A stretch of DNA of 64,000 bases from an uncultured Methylococcales bacterium (GCA_903902705.1 CAIUVX010000079.1:1-64000), one strand, 5' to 3'; positions 44,583-53,545 are shown, counted from the stretch's first letter. The notes: generated by a model not told the origin, from the letters alone. Numbers and translations: made by a program.

Positions 44583-47306
44583 ATGTTTGATAGAAAACAG
44601 TTTCAAGACGAAATTAAGGAACGGTTAAAAGATGTGCCTGAAGATAAGTGTGTAGCGTTTGCGGTACGTTCAGCGATGCGGGTGTTGCCACTGTTAGTAG
44701 CAACTACAAAAGGAGTATTTTTAAGTATGTTTACTGGGAAAAATCAAAATAGGGATGCGTTTTGGTTTTGGGAAACAAAATATAGAAACAAGTATTTACT
44801 GGTAGTATTCAAGGCTTATAGTTGTAGCATTGGATTCGTTTCAACGGGAATATGGGTCACCGACCCCTCCTCCGTTGCCGCTGCCGTCAGAGCTGTTGCC
44901 AGCACCAATGTCAACGCCGACTATGTTGCTCCCCACGTCATCAACGCAGCTAGCCCTAATGCTAACGCCACCGCTAATGCTTTCCTTGCCGCCAATAATG
45001 CCTTTCTTGCCGCCGACTATGATGACTATGGCTTTCTTGCCGCAGATACCGACGATATACAGATAATGCAACAGGGTCTGATAGAGGCAATGCAACAGGA
45101 CTTAGTGATGTTGAAAAAACTATCTATAGAGGAATTATTGTGGCAACCACTGTGGTTAAAGGCAGCCTCCAATAAATGGAAACAGTTATACTACGATTTT
45201 ATACAGGATGCCTTAAGTCTAAATGCTGGTTTTGATGTCTGGTTAGATTGGTATGATGATAGACTGCAAGGCAAGCGGATAGATGTTGAATTACTCAAAC
45301 AATGGAATAACATTCCTGAAGAAATTCAGGCTCAAGGTGCGGCGGAAGTTAATGCCTATCTTAAAAATCTGGTACAAAAAACCGCCGTACAACCGTTAAA
45401 CCGAGTCCGCGCAATTTTCCTCGGTTATGGTGAATCGGGTAAAACCTCATTAATCCGCACGTTACACGGTGAACCTGTCATGGAAGGCAAAGAAACCATG
45501 ACGGTGGGCATAGATATTCGTGAATGGTCTGTACCTGACAGCGATATTAAAGCCCATTTTTGGGATTTTGGTGGACAGGTGATGGCACATGCGACCCATC
45601 AATTCTTTTTACGTTCTTCGTGTTTATATGTGTTGGTGCTGAATGCGCGTAGTGAAATTGGTGGCACAGAACAAGCCGAATATTGGTTAGAGCATGTCAA
45701 AGGTTTTGGTAAAAACGCACCAGTGATGATCGTCGGTAATAAAGCCGATCTAGCCAGCATTAATTTGGATATGAGTTATCTCAAAAGCAAATATGCCAAT
45801 ATCGTTGATTTTTATCCAATTTCTTGTACACAGGCAAGCGCACAATTTAAGGCGAAGTTCGATAGTTTTAAACAGGATTTTTGCCAGCAATTACGCGACG
45901 TTGGCACTAACCAAATGCAGTTCACTAAAGAACAATTTGGCGTGTTGGAAGCGTTGCATCATTATTCGCCTCAATCGGCTTTTTTATCGCACCAAAAATT
46001 TATCGATATTTGCGCTGAACATGGCATTGGCACGGAAGGCGTACAAAACAGAGACTGGCTACTGGATATTTTGGATAAATTAGGCGTGGTGATTTATTTC
46101 CCCCAACTAGCCTGTTTGGACGACTATGTATTAAATCCGCGTTGGTTGACTCATGGCGTTTATACCCTAATGTACAAACAACAGCCACGCTTAACCCTGC
46201 GTGATGCGGTTGCCATTTTGCGTGATAAACCAATTAGTGACGAACAAGGTAACAAACTGGATTATCCAATGGATAAATGCCGCTTTATCATGGATGCGAT
46301 GCAGGAGTTCAAATTATGTTATTCGTTGCCGCATGACCGTAACACGTTAATTATTCCAGAATTATTATCCACCGATCAACCGCGTGATATTCCCTTTGAA
46401 CAATTCAAACGTGGGGCGTTAGCGTTTGAATTTGTGTTTCGTGGCTTTTTACCACGTCATATCATGCCTGAACTAATCGTCAATCATCATGAAGAAATTG
46501 TGAAAGACGTTGTTTGGCAACGTGGCGTATTGTTAAGAAATAAAAGCTATCAATCGCTGGCTTTATTAAAAGTGGATTATCATGAGCGGGTATTATCGAT
46601 TTGGGTAAAAAGCGGCGATGCTAGAGATTATCTCAGCCTGTTAAATAATGAAGTATTGCAAATATTGGGGCGGTTGGAGCTGGATTATAAAGAGTGGATT
46701 GCGTTGCCATTATCAGCCTGTATCAGTGATAAAACGCTAATCAGAAGCGAAGAAAAAGCCCCTTATCGGCAGATTTTGGCTTTCGCTAGAAAAGGAGAGC
46801 AAGTATATATTTCTGAATCGGGTTTAGAATATGATTTAGGAAAAGTTTTAGGTGTTATTTTATCCAAGGATGAGCAAGTAAAAGCAGGGATTATTAATGT
46901 TTATGGTGATTATGTAGGGGATAAAAAAGTGAGTGATATAAAAATAGAAATTGGTGATAACGCCAGAATCAATGGCTCAGTCGTTGCCGCTGAAAAAATC
47001 GAAAATAGTTTTAATAATTTAAAAGAATCCAAAGCGGATGATGCGGTGAAAGCGTTGTTAGAACAGTTATTAACTGAAATCAAAACCTTAAATACCAAAG
47101 TACCCGCCGCACAAGCGCAAGCAGTAGAAAATATGGCAAAACGTGCTGATACCTTGGTGACTGAAAGCAAAAGCGCGACACCCGATAAAGAATGGTATCA
47201 ACTCAGTTTTAAAGGGATTAAAGAAGCGGCTTTAGCCATAGGCGATGCAGCTAAACCCGTGCTGGATATTGCTGAAAAACTCAGTCCGTTATTATTAGGC
47301 TTGTAA
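44583..47306 (+). CDS. Roco-family GTPase (Roc-COR) with Ala/Asn-rich N-terminus
   Basis: 907 residues from ATG 44583, which has GGGGGA upstream; the track start at 44553 overlaps the MMPL remnant stop. Residues 1-90 are a helical N-terminal domain (CVAFAVRSAMRVLPLL...FWFWE). About 100-165 is an Ala/Asn/Asp-rich repeat-like stretch (NAFLAANNAFLAADYDDYGFLAAD). Then the Roc GTPase: P-loop GYGESGKTS (281-289), DFGGQ (about 330), GNKADL (about 385). A COR domain follows (LTHGVYTLM...MPELIVNHH). The C-terminus (IEIGDNARINGSVVAAEKIENSF and a helical tail) resembles effector-linker regions of bacterial conflict proteins. The catalytic target is unknown. Confidence 0.88.
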   Translation: MFDRKQFQDEIKERLKDVPEDKCVAFAVRSAMRVLPLLVATTKGVFLSMFTGKNQNRDAFWFWETKYRNKYLLVVFKAYSCSIGFVSTGIWVTDPSSVAAAVRAVASTNVNADYVAPHVINAASPNANATANAFLAANNAFLAADYDDYGFLAADTDDIQIMQQGLIEAMQQDLVMLKKLSIEELLWQPLWLKAASNKWKQLYYDFIQDALSLNAGFDVWLDWYDDRLQGKRIDVELLKQWNNIPEEIQAQGAAEVNAYLKNLVQKTAVQPLNRVRAIFLGYGESGKTSLIRTLHGEPVMEGKETMTVGIDIREWSVPDSDIKAHFWDFGGQVMAHATHQFFLRSSCLYVLVLNARSEIGGTEQAEYWLEHVKGFGKNAPVMIVGNKADLASINLDMSYLKSKYANIVDFYPISCTQASAQFKAKFDSFKQDFCQQLRDVGTNQMQFTKEQFGVLEALHHYSPQSAFLSHQKFIDICAEHGIGTEGVQNRDWLLDILDKLGVVIYFPQLACLDDYVLNPRWLTHGVYTLMYKQQPRLTLRDAVAILRDKPISDEQGNKLDYPMDKCRFIMDAMQEFKLCYSLPHDRNTLIIPELLSTDQPRDIPFEQFKRGALAFEFVFRGFLPRHIMPELIVNHHEEIVKDVVWQRGVLLRNKSYQSLALLKVDYHERVLSIWVKSGDARDYLSLLNNEVLQILGRLELDYKEWIALPLSACISDKTLIRSEEKAPYRQILAFARKGEQVYISESGLEYDLGKVLGVILSKDEQVKAGIINVYGDYVGDKKVSDIKIEIGDNARINGSVVAAEKIENSFNNLKESKADDAVKALLEQLLTEIKTLNTKVPAAQAQAVENMAKRADTLVTESKSATPDKEWYQLSFKGIKEAALAIGDAAKPVLDIAEKLSPLLLGL

Positions 47307-47338
47307 ACTTGCTGTCTGTATTTAATTGAGGAGTGACT

Positions 47339-47473
47339 ATGGATATTGAAACTGTATTTAAATTACTGGCTATTGTACTTTGGCCATTTTTACTCGTGTT
47401 TTTATATTATCTATTTGATAGGAAAGGTTTTAAAAAACAACTGGAAAAGTTTAAAAAAGAAGGTTGGTCTTAA
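47339..47473 (+). CDS. 44-residue single-helix membrane peptide
   Basis: Not in the ORF track because it is short. ATG with a GAGGAG ribosome site at good spacing, 32 bases after the Roco stop. Sequence plan: short acidic N-terminus, one membrane helix (LLAIVLWPFLLVFLYYLF), then a basic, lysine-rich tail ending KKEGWS. The clear ribosome site and sensible membrane topology argue that it is real. It could be the membrane partner or effector of the Roco protein, which is inference. Confidence 0.65.
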   Translation: MDIETVFKLLAIVLWPFLLVFLYYLFDRKGFKKQLEKFKKEGWS

Positions 47474-47513
47474 ATGAACCTTTAAACGCATCAAGCGGAT
47501 TTGTCAGTGGTTT

Positions 47514-47560
47514 GTCGGAAACACCTGTTTTCGCTATCGCTCAAACAGGCTTATTCCGAC
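47514..47560. repeat. Hairpin repeat after the Roco locus
   Basis: GTCGGAA...TTCCGAC outer arms with CCTGTTT / AAACAGG inside. REP-like; it may terminate the Roco transcript. Confidence 0.65.
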
Positions 47561-47669
47561 CTACATGGCTAGCAAAAGAATCGACGGATTGCCCCGAATA
47601 AACACAGCTACATTTTTCATACAGTAAATGGGTTAAAATGCTCCTCATTTTTTTAGCCATTATTTCCTT

Positions 47670-47900
47670 ATGATTAAAGCAACTCTCAATGCACGGCGAT
47701 TATTATGCCCCCTGCCCGTCATTCGTACTCAAAATAAAGTCAAGCAACTGCAAGTTGGTGATCAGTTGGAAGTGATTTGCACCGACCCTGGTGTCATGCA
47801 AGATATTCCAACATGGTGTCGTATTAATGGACATAAAGTGCTGGAAACCATGACTGGCGATCATGAATATATTATTCTCCTTGAAGTAGGCGCGGGTTAA
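47670..47900 (+). CDS. TusA/SirA-family sulfur carrier-like protein
   Basis: 76 residues. The family motif ARRLLCPLPVIRTQNKV carries the reactive cysteine in CPxP, followed by LEVICTDPGVMQDIPTWCRINGH. TusA-type proteins relay sulfur for tRNA thiolation, molybdenum cofactor or sulfur metabolism. The stop overlaps the next start (TAATG), coupling it to a metal exporter; this pairing is often seen and may link sulfur or metal handling. Confidence 0.9.
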   Translation: MIKATLNARRLLCPLPVIRTQNKVKQLQVGDQLEVICTDPGVMQDIPTWCRINGHKVLETMTGDHEYIILLEVGAG

Positions 47901-49045
47901 TGGCTGAAATTTCTGAGATTGAACGCGACCGAAAATTAAAAGCTAAAGCCAGTTATGTCGGTGCGGCGATTAATGTCTCGCAAACTTTGCTTAAAATTGG
48001 CTTCGGGATGTTATGGCAATCATCGGCATTAATTGCTGACGGTATCCATTCCTTATCAGATTTACTGAGCGATTTTTTGGTGATTGTTGCAGTACGCATG
48101 GGCAGTCGAGAAGCCGATCACGAGCATCCTTATGGGCATCGACGTTTTGAAACCATCGCCACCATTATTTTAGGACTCAGTTTAATTATTATCGGCGGCG
48201 GTATTGCGTGGTCAGTGATGAAACGCATGGAACAACCTGAACATCTATCGACCCCCGATGTGATGAGTTTAGGCATCGTGGCTATTTCGATTTTGGTCAA
48301 TGAATGGCTATATCATTACACTAAGCGGATTGCTAAAACCACCCGTTCTAAATTACTGTTAGCCAATGCGTGGCATCAACGCAGTGATGCGATTTCTTCG
48401 GTGGTGGTGTTATTCGGTATCGGTGCCGTGCTGTTAGGTTATCCACTTGCCGATGCAATTGCCGCGATTGTCGTTGCCTTAATGGTGGTTAAAATTGGTT
48501 TAAGCCAACTAATTGCCAGTATTAAAGAGTTGGTCGATACCTCATTACCTCCGCACTTACTCGCTGAAATTCGTGCCGCTATTTTGGCGATTGAAGGCGT
48601 TGAAGGTATTCATTTATTGCGCTCACGACAAATGGGTGAAGATGCGTTACTCGATGCTCATGTCATTGTTGACCCACGCATTACCGTTTCTGAGGGGCAT
48701 AATATTAGTGAAGCGGTACGCGATGAATTAGTCAGTCGCTTTGATGATGTCATGGATGTACTGGTTCATATCGATGCTGAAAATGATGAAGGCAAATTTG
48801 AGAAAACTACCCCGCTTTATCGCCGTGACGTAAAAGTATTACTGGATAACTATTTTGCGGCGGTTAAATCTGACATTATCGATTTTAAAATTCATTACTT
48901 AGACGGACAAATCGAAGTCGAAGTGATTTTACCGTTTTTCATGAGTGAACAAGCTGAACAACTCACCCAGCTAAAAGCACAATGTGAACAAATGAAATTA
49001 GACGTTGAAAAAATAGCCAAGGTATTGATATTTTTTAAGATTTAA
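47900..49045 (+). CDS. Cation diffusion facilitator family transporter
   Basis: 381 residues. N-terminal helices contain the metal site ALIADGIHSLSDLLSDFLVIVA and the later NAWHQRSDAISSVVVLFG, matching the paired HxxxD / DxxxD metal sites of CDF proteins. The region after EADHEHPYGHRRFETIATI is typical of FieF-like proteins. The C-terminal cytoplasmic domain (HLLRSRQMGEDALLDAHVIVDPRITVSEGH) is present, with about 70 extra residues beyond it. By family it exports Zn2+ or Fe2+ in exchange for protons. Confidence 0.9.
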   Translation: MAEISEIERDRKLKAKASYVGAAINVSQTLLKIGFGMLWQSSALIADGIHSLSDLLSDFLVIVAVRMGSREADHEHPYGHRRFETIATIILGLSLIIIGGGIAWSVMKRMEQPEHLSTPDVMSLGIVAISILVNEWLYHYTKRIAKTTRSKLLLANAWHQRSDAISSVVVLFGIGAVLLGYPLADAIAAIVVALMVVKIGLSQLIASIKELVDTSLPPHLLAEIRAAILAIEGVEGIHLLRSRQMGEDALLDAHVIVDPRITVSEGHNISEAVRDELVSRFDDVMDVLVHIDAENDEGKFEKTTPLYRRDVKVLLDNYFAAVKSDIIDFKIHYLDGQIEVEVILPFFMSEQAEQLTQLKAQCEQMKLDVEKIAKVLIFFKI

Positions 49046-49109
49046 CAACCATACCCGTTTTTGTGCTTGTAACCCCATGCGCACTGAGCCTGCCGAATAG
49101 TGCTGTCTT

Positions 49110-49202
49110 ACAGTGTCGTAGGATGTGCCAACGATAAGAGGCGCATCATTCGTATCAACTCGAACGATGCGCTTCGTACCTCAGCACATCCTATCGCACT
49201 GT
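49110..49202. repeat. 93-bp inverted-repeat element (family D)
   Basis: Outer arms ACAGTGTCGTAGGATGTGC / GCACATCCTATCGCACTGT with one or two mismatches, and inner arms GCGCATCATTCG / CGAACGATGCGC. It follows a degenerate piece of family B (GCACTGAGCCTGCCGAATAG, 49081). Confidence 0.85.
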
Positions 49203-49234
49203 TTATAGTTAAATAATTGGTGTTGTGTATTACA

Positions 49235-49307
49235 TAGGCTGGGATGATGCAAGGAATCCCAGTATAATCTCGACAACATACTGGGACTCGCAATTTATCT
49301 CAGCCTA
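49235..49307. repeat. 73-bp inverted-repeat element (family E)
   Basis: TAGGCTGGGATGA ... ATCTCAGCCTA as outer arms, with GAATCCCAGTAT / ATACTGGGACTC inside. It ends 23 bases before the 49331 gene, so the AT-rich three-gene operon begins directly after two stacked repeat elements. Confidence 0.8.
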
Positions 49308-49330
49308 CACGCTAAATTTTTGAGAGACCT

Positions 49331-50398
49331 ATGTCATTTGATTTATTAATCGATAGCTTGAGTAAACGCATTTCTTTTCATGTGATGAGAACAATATTAC
49401 ATCATCATAATATTAAAGTCGGTAGAAATTGGGATGGCACTATTGAAAAGTTTAAGTATATTCTTGATGAAGGTAGTGAAGAAAAAAAGGATAAATTAAT
49501 TGCAATATTAAACTCTGTTTATTTAGAACATCTAATCACAGGAGACAGGTCTGTTCATTTTTTTAAAGAAGATAAACAGACCATCATAAATATAATGGAG
49601 TATTTTAATAATTATAAAATTACTGAGTCATTATTTAAAAGCAATTACCCCTATTTATTAGATGATGTTGCATTAAATGATACTGAAAATAATACTTTTT
49701 TAGTCGATGTAATTAACTGTGAAGAAAAACAAGTATTAATTTTTTGCTCTAAGCGATTTATCAGAGAACGATTTGATATTCCACCAAGAGGCGATTTATC
49801 GGAATATTCTGAAATTATAGGTATCAAAAGACATAATAAACAATCCTTTGATATTATAGTTTTGCATCCATTGACGGAAACCATTGAAATTAGAGTTGAT
49901 GTTGGCAGTAAAGTGCCAGCTGATGATAGAAAAACATCCTTTATTAATATTAAACGTGCATTTCAAGAATTAGTGACTGGTTTTACAGGAACTCAATTTA
50001 TTCTTAATAATGTGGTTAATTTATTTCCTGTCATTAATAAGCTTTATTTGTCTGAAGGAGAAGGTCGTGTTTGTGAGTTAGCTTTTACAACTGATGGAAC
50101 AAGCTCTAATAAACATGAAAAAATGCGGCAGCGACATGAGTGTTTAAGAAGCGAGGCTTACCATAAGGGTGGGTTTGATGCTGTTGAAGGTCGGATTACA
50201 GCTTATAGAATTGCGGTAACTTGGGAGCATGGTACAGGAACATCGTTAGTCACAAAACCTGAGCTTTTTTTAGCGGGTTCTGCAACCATGTTAAGTCAGG
50301 AAGAACCAATTTTGACAGAGGCAATTATTACAGATTGTGCGGGTAAGGAAGATTATAATTTTGTGATTAGTAAATTGAATAGTTTCTTAGAGCAATGA
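49331..50398 (+). CDS. Unknown protein A of a three-gene nuclease operon
   Basis: 355 residues, no family recognised. The N-terminus is helical (SLSKRISFHVMRTILHHHNIKVGRNWDGTIEKF). The middle (NTFLVDVINCEEKQVLIFCSKRFIRERFDIP, FDIIVLHPLTETIEIRVDVG) looks like mixed beta strands. The end has SEGEGRVCELAFTTDGTSSNKHEKMRQRHECLRSEAYHKGGFDAV, polar and conserved-looking. No signal or membrane helix. Visibly AT-rich compared with the CDF gene before it (one line near 49441 has 13 G/C in 60). The stop overlaps the next start (ATGA). Context suggests a sensor or specificity subunit for the nuclease two genes on. Confidence 0.75.
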   Translation: MSFDLLIDSLSKRISFHVMRTILHHHNIKVGRNWDGTIEKFKYILDEGSEEKKDKLIAILNSVYLEHLITGDRSVHFFKEDKQTIINIMEYFNNYKITESLFKSNYPYLLDDVALNDTENNTFLVDVINCEEKQVLIFCSKRFIRERFDIPPRGDLSEYSEIIGIKRHNKQSFDIIVLHPLTETIEIRVDVGSKVPADDRKTSFINIKRAFQELVTGFTGTQFILNNVVNLFPVINKLYLSEGEGRVCELAFTTDGTSSNKHEKMRQRHECLRSEAYHKGGFDAVEGRITAYRIAVTWEHGTGTSLVTKPELFLAGSATMLSQEEPILTEAIITDCAGKEDYNFVISKLNSFLEQ

Positions 50399-50817
50399 AC
50401 CAAAAACTTAAAAATCAAATCATTTCATATTTTGCCGAGGATTGGGGGGAATCATCACCTCAGTTCGAGGCGTGTACAAAGATATTTGATTATTTATTAT
50501 CTTATCCAGTAGATCAGTTGACGCACTTAACTTACAGCGTTTTAAAAAAAACAATTGGCGATAATTATTCAACTGCTGAGCTTTTGAAAGCAACTCAATA
50601 TTTATGTGGTGATAAAGTATCTCTTTTGTCTTTATATTTTGAAATTTCCGATGAAGATGATTACTATGTTGATATTAATTATGATGATATTAGATATGCT
50701 AGAAAAACTGGTAAATTAATTCATCCCCGTACAGGTGAAATTATTGAAGATTATGAAGCTAAAGTTTTTATTTATTTTAAACCAAGTTCTTTGATTAATG
50801 AGGTTCAAAATAGTTAA
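50395..50817 (+). CDS. Unknown protein B of the nuclease operon, winged-helix-like
   Basis: 140 residues. The stretch LTHLTYSVLKKTIGDNYSTAELLKATQYLCGDKVSLLSLYFEI has the helix-helix-helix-beta-wing look of a winged helix, followed by an acidic tail with DEDDYYVDINYDDIRYARKTGKL. The overall plan resembles small middle components that link sensor and effector in multi-gene defence systems, but that is inference. Overlaps its neighbours by four and one bases (ATGA, TAATG). Confidence 0.75.
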   Translation: MNQKLKNQIISYFAEDWGESSPQFEACTKIFDYLLSYPVDQLTHLTYSVLKKTIGDNYSTAELLKATQYLCGDKVSLLSLYFEISDEDDYYVDINYDDIRYARKTGKLIHPRTGEIIEDYEAKVFIYFKPSSLINEVQNS

Positions 50818-51452
50818 TGCACAAAGATTTAAAAATAAGTTTGGAGACACTTAAAGATTTTCAAAATGATGTTGATGGAATAGGTAATTTCCCTGATCGT
50901 CTGCTTGCAAAGGATTATGAAGAATTCGTTTCTATTTTGTATGATGACATAAATAAAATCGTGATAGAGATGGAAAGGAATCTTGAGTTAAGAAAGAAAG
51001 ACGGGGAAGATCGATTAACGATTGAAATAAAAGGTAGTTTATGTCATTTTGGATACACGGCTGGGCATGATAATAAAATTGGCGGTCATTGTGATTTGAC
51101 GGTTGAAAAAAAGGAATGGCTATGGATAGGAGAGGCTAAGGTATTTGATAGTCGGGGTTATACATGGGTAAACGAAGGTTTTCAGCAATTGACAACACGA
51201 TATTCAACAGGTGGATATAACAATTGTCATGGGGCGATATTAATTTATATTCGTAAGCCTAATACCAAACAAATCATGGAAAATTGGAAAGCTCATTTAC
51301 TAGCAAATAATGGTGATGTAGAGAATCTTCAAGCTTTTGATTTCCTAGAAAAATCACTAATCTTTTGTTCAGAACATTCTCATCAAAGAACTGGTTTGCC
51401 ATTTAAAGTAAGGCATATTCCGTTTTGTCTTCATTTTGATCCAAAAAAATAA
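50817..51452 (+). CDS. PD-(D/E)XK-type nuclease-like protein C
   Basis: 211 residues. After a helical N-terminus the sequence reads GSLCHFGYTAGHDNKIGGHCDLTVEKKEWLW..., with Asp93 in HCDLTV and Glu106-x-Lys108 in WIGEAKVF. The spacing, with both motifs on predicted beta strands, fits the PD-(D/E)XK restriction-endonuclease-like fold; EGFQQLTTRYSTGGYNNCHGAILIYI then matches the following helix and strand. So it is probably a DNA-cutting effector. It is the last gene of the overlapping trio and lies next to a PIN toxin-antitoxin pair. Confidence 0.75.
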   Translation: MHKDLKISLETLKDFQNDVDGIGNFPDRLLAKDYEEFVSILYDDINKIVIEMERNLELRKKDGEDRLTIEIKGSLCHFGYTAGHDNKIGGHCDLTVEKKEWLWIGEAKVFDSRGYTWVNEGFQQLTTRYSTGGYNNCHGAILIYIRKPNTKQIMENWKAHLLANNGDVENLQAFDFLEKSLIFCSEHSHQRTGLPFKVRHIPFCLHFDPKK

Positions 51453-51537
51453 CTTGTAATCGTGTAAATTGGATTGCCGCTTTTGGGCAAACCAACGTTG
51501 ACCTTGCAGATATAAAAACCGCCATATTGGGGAAATA

Positions 51538-51795
51538 ATGATAACTAAAAACGATTTAAAACAGGAAATTGAACAACTCGATGAGGGCTATTTAGAGTTA
51601 GTATTTAAGTTATTGCAGCAATTCCCACATCAACAAAAAATCAAGCCAATAATAGACCCATTAAGTTGTTCTCATCCTATTGATTATGATGTGGATGATA
51701 ATAACGAGCTAGTATTTACTGATATTGAAGATGCCGCTAGTTATGGAAAACAATTAAGACATTCTAGTTGGACAAGAAAAAATAACGATGCCTGA
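51538..51795 (+). CDS. Antitoxin of a PIN-domain toxin pair
   Basis: 85 residues. The N-terminus (MITKNDLKQEIEQLDEGYLELVFKLLQQFP) forms helices similar to small antitoxins of VapC-like PIN toxins; the acidic C-terminus (VDDNNELVFTDIEDAASYGKQL) would wrap the toxin. It overlaps the toxin start by 8 bases. No classical AbrB or RHH domain is evident, so the antitoxin class is uncertain. Confidence 0.75.
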   Translation: MITKNDLKQEIEQLDEGYLELVFKLLQQFPHQQKIKPIIDPLSCSHPIDYDVDDNNELVFTDIEDAASYGKQLRHSSWTRKNNDA

Positions 51796-52171
51796 GTATT
51801 TTCTTTGTGATACTTGCGTCATTATTGATTTTATGAACGGACGTAGCCAAGTATTAAACGATTTATTGCATCATGAAACAACGCTGTTTATTAATTCGAT
51901 TATTGAAATGGAATTATTGCAAGGCGCACATGATAAAAATGAATTGCGCATTATCGAGAAAAAACTACATTCATTTCGATTACTCGATATGCAACAAGCT
52001 ATTTTTGATTTAGCGACACAGTATCTACGCAATTACGGTTTATCTCATACCTTAGCGTTGCCCGATGCAATTATTGCTGCGACCGCTATTTATTATCAAA
52101 TGCCGTTATTTACTTATAATCGTAAAGATTTTAAGTTTTTACCTGATATTCAGTTAACAAATTTTCCCTAA
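51788..52171 (+). CDS. vapC: PIN-domain toxin (VapC-like ribonuclease)
   Basis: 127 residues. PIN acidic residues: Asp8 in LCDTCVIIDF, Glu40/Glu42 in SIIEMELLQGA, Asp93 in LPDAIIAATA, and the final TYNRKDFKFL. VapC toxins cut tRNA or rRNA when the antitoxin is lost. Complete and apparently active. It closes the AT-rich defence-like block before argJ. Confidence 0.88.
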   Translation: MPEYFLCDTCVIIDFMNGRSQVLNDLLHHETTLFINSIIEMELLQGAHDKNELRIIEKKLHSFRLLDMQQAIFDLATQYLRNYGLSHTLALPDAIIAATAIYYQMPLFTYNRKDFKFLPDIQLTNFP

Positions 52172-52263
52172 TTAATATGTATATGATATTTACTTATTCT
52201 CAAGCTCTGGCTTGGTAATGTTATATTCGAAAAACTAATATTTTTTAAACAAAACGAGGATTA

Positions 52264-53481
52264 ATGATGGCAGTTGGACAGTGTGATTTTCCTATTATGC
52301 CCAGTATTACAGGGATTACTTTAGGGACGGCGAATGCGGGAATTAAGCAAACCGTTAGAGATGATATTTTATTGCTTCATGCGGTTGAGGGTTCGAGTTG
52401 CGCGGGGGTGTTTACCCAAAATGCGTTTTGCGCCGCGCCTGTTCATGTTGCAAAAGCTAATCTAGCCCACGCGCCGCGCTGGTTTTTGATTAATTCGGGT
52501 AATGCCAATGCGGGAACGGGTGACAAAGGAATGCAGGCAGCATTAACTTCTTGTGCCGAATTAGCCAAGCTGACAGGCGATAAGGCAAATCAGGTGTTAC
52601 CGTTTTCTACGGGGGTGATTGGACAATTGTTACCTGTTGCAAAAATTACTGCCGCGTTACCTAGCGCGATTGCCCAGCTTAATAGCGATAATTGGGACAA
52701 AGCTGCTAAAGCGATTATGACCACCGACACTTTCCCAAAAGGTGTGTCTAAAAGTATTACGATTGCTGGCGAAATCATCACCATTAACGGTATATCGAAA
52801 GGCGCGGGCATGATTCAGCCTAATATGGCGACCATGTTGGGTTTTATTGCCACCGATGCCAAAATTCAACAGCCGCTATTGCAACAGTGTTTAGCTCTTG
52901 CCGTTGAACAGTCTTTTAATCGCATTACCGTTGACGGCGATACTTCCACCAATGATGCTTGTGTCATTATGGCAAGTGGTCAAAGTGCCGCGCCTGAAAT
53001 TACCACTGATTCGGGCTATTATCAGGTATTTGCCGATGCGTTAATGAGTGTTTGTAAGCGACTGGCAGAGTTGATTATCAGAGACGGCGAAGGCGCGACT
53101 AAGTTAATGCGCATCGTGGTAGAGGAAGCTTTATCCGATGAAGAAGCGGTGCGAGTTGCGAAAACCATTGCCCATTCGCCGCTGGTTAAAACCGCGTTTT
53201 TTGCCAGTGATCCCAATTGGGGACGGATTCTTGCCGCTGTTGGACGGGCTGGCGTGGAGTCTATGGTGTTGGAAGATGTCCAATTATATTTGGATGACGT
53301 GTGCATAGTCAGAAATGGCGGTTGTGCCGATGACTATACCGAAGCCGCTGGACAAGCGGTGATGGATCAGCAAGAAATTACCGTGACGGTTAAATTAGGA
53401 CGCGGAACAGCAATACAGGAAGTATTGACCTGCGATTTTTCTTACGATTATGTGAAAATCAATGCTGAATATCGGACGTAA
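52264..53481 (+). CDS. argJ: Glutamate N-acetyltransferase / amino-acid acetyltransferase
   Basis: 405 residues with an AGGA ribosome site. The autocleavage motif KGAGMIQPNMATMLGF is intact, with Thr190 as the new N-terminal nucleophile of the beta chain. Also FLINSGNANAGTGDKG and PFSTGVIGQLLP near the start. ArgJ transfers acetyl from acetylornithine to glutamate in arginine synthesis. A second in-frame ATG follows at once, so the start could be one codon later. Ends 6 bases before a perfect palindrome. Confidence 0.95.
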   Translation: MMAVGQCDFPIMPSITGITLGTANAGIKQTVRDDILLLHAVEGSSCAGVFTQNAFCAAPVHVAKANLAHAPRWFLINSGNANAGTGDKGMQAALTSCAELAKLTGDKANQVLPFSTGVIGQLLPVAKITAALPSAIAQLNSDNWDKAAKAIMTTDTFPKGVSKSITIAGEIITINGISKGAGMIQPNMATMLGFIATDAKIQQPLLQQCLALAVEQSFNRITVDGDTSTNDACVIMASGQSAAPEITTDSGYYQVFADALMSVCKRLAELIIRDGEGATKLMRIVVEEALSDEEAVRVAKTIAHSPLVKTAFFASDPNWGRILAAVGRAGVESMVLEDVQLYLDDVCIVRNGGCADDYTEAAGQAVMDQQEITVTVKLGRGTAIQEVLTCDFSYDYVKINAEYRT

Positions 53482-53487
53482 TTACCA

Positions 53488-53520
53488 AGACCTGCGAGGT
53501 TTTTAAAACCTCGCAGGTCT
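53488..53520. repeat. 33-bp perfect palindrome between argJ and the Nudix gene (family F)
   Basis: AGACCTGCGAGGTTTT-T-AAAACCTCGCAGGTCT. Strong stem with a one-base centre. This GACCTGCGAGGT-type sequence is, to my knowledge, a widespread short repeat. It may serve as the argJ terminator; the next gene starts 25 bases later. Confidence 0.85.
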
Positions 53521-53545
53521 GTCCTAAGCAGACGGCAACATAAAA

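Noticed and set aside
44841-45095. Minus-strand Gly/Ser/Val-rich ORF within the Roco gene
   Set aside because: Shadow of the Ala/Asn-rich insert.
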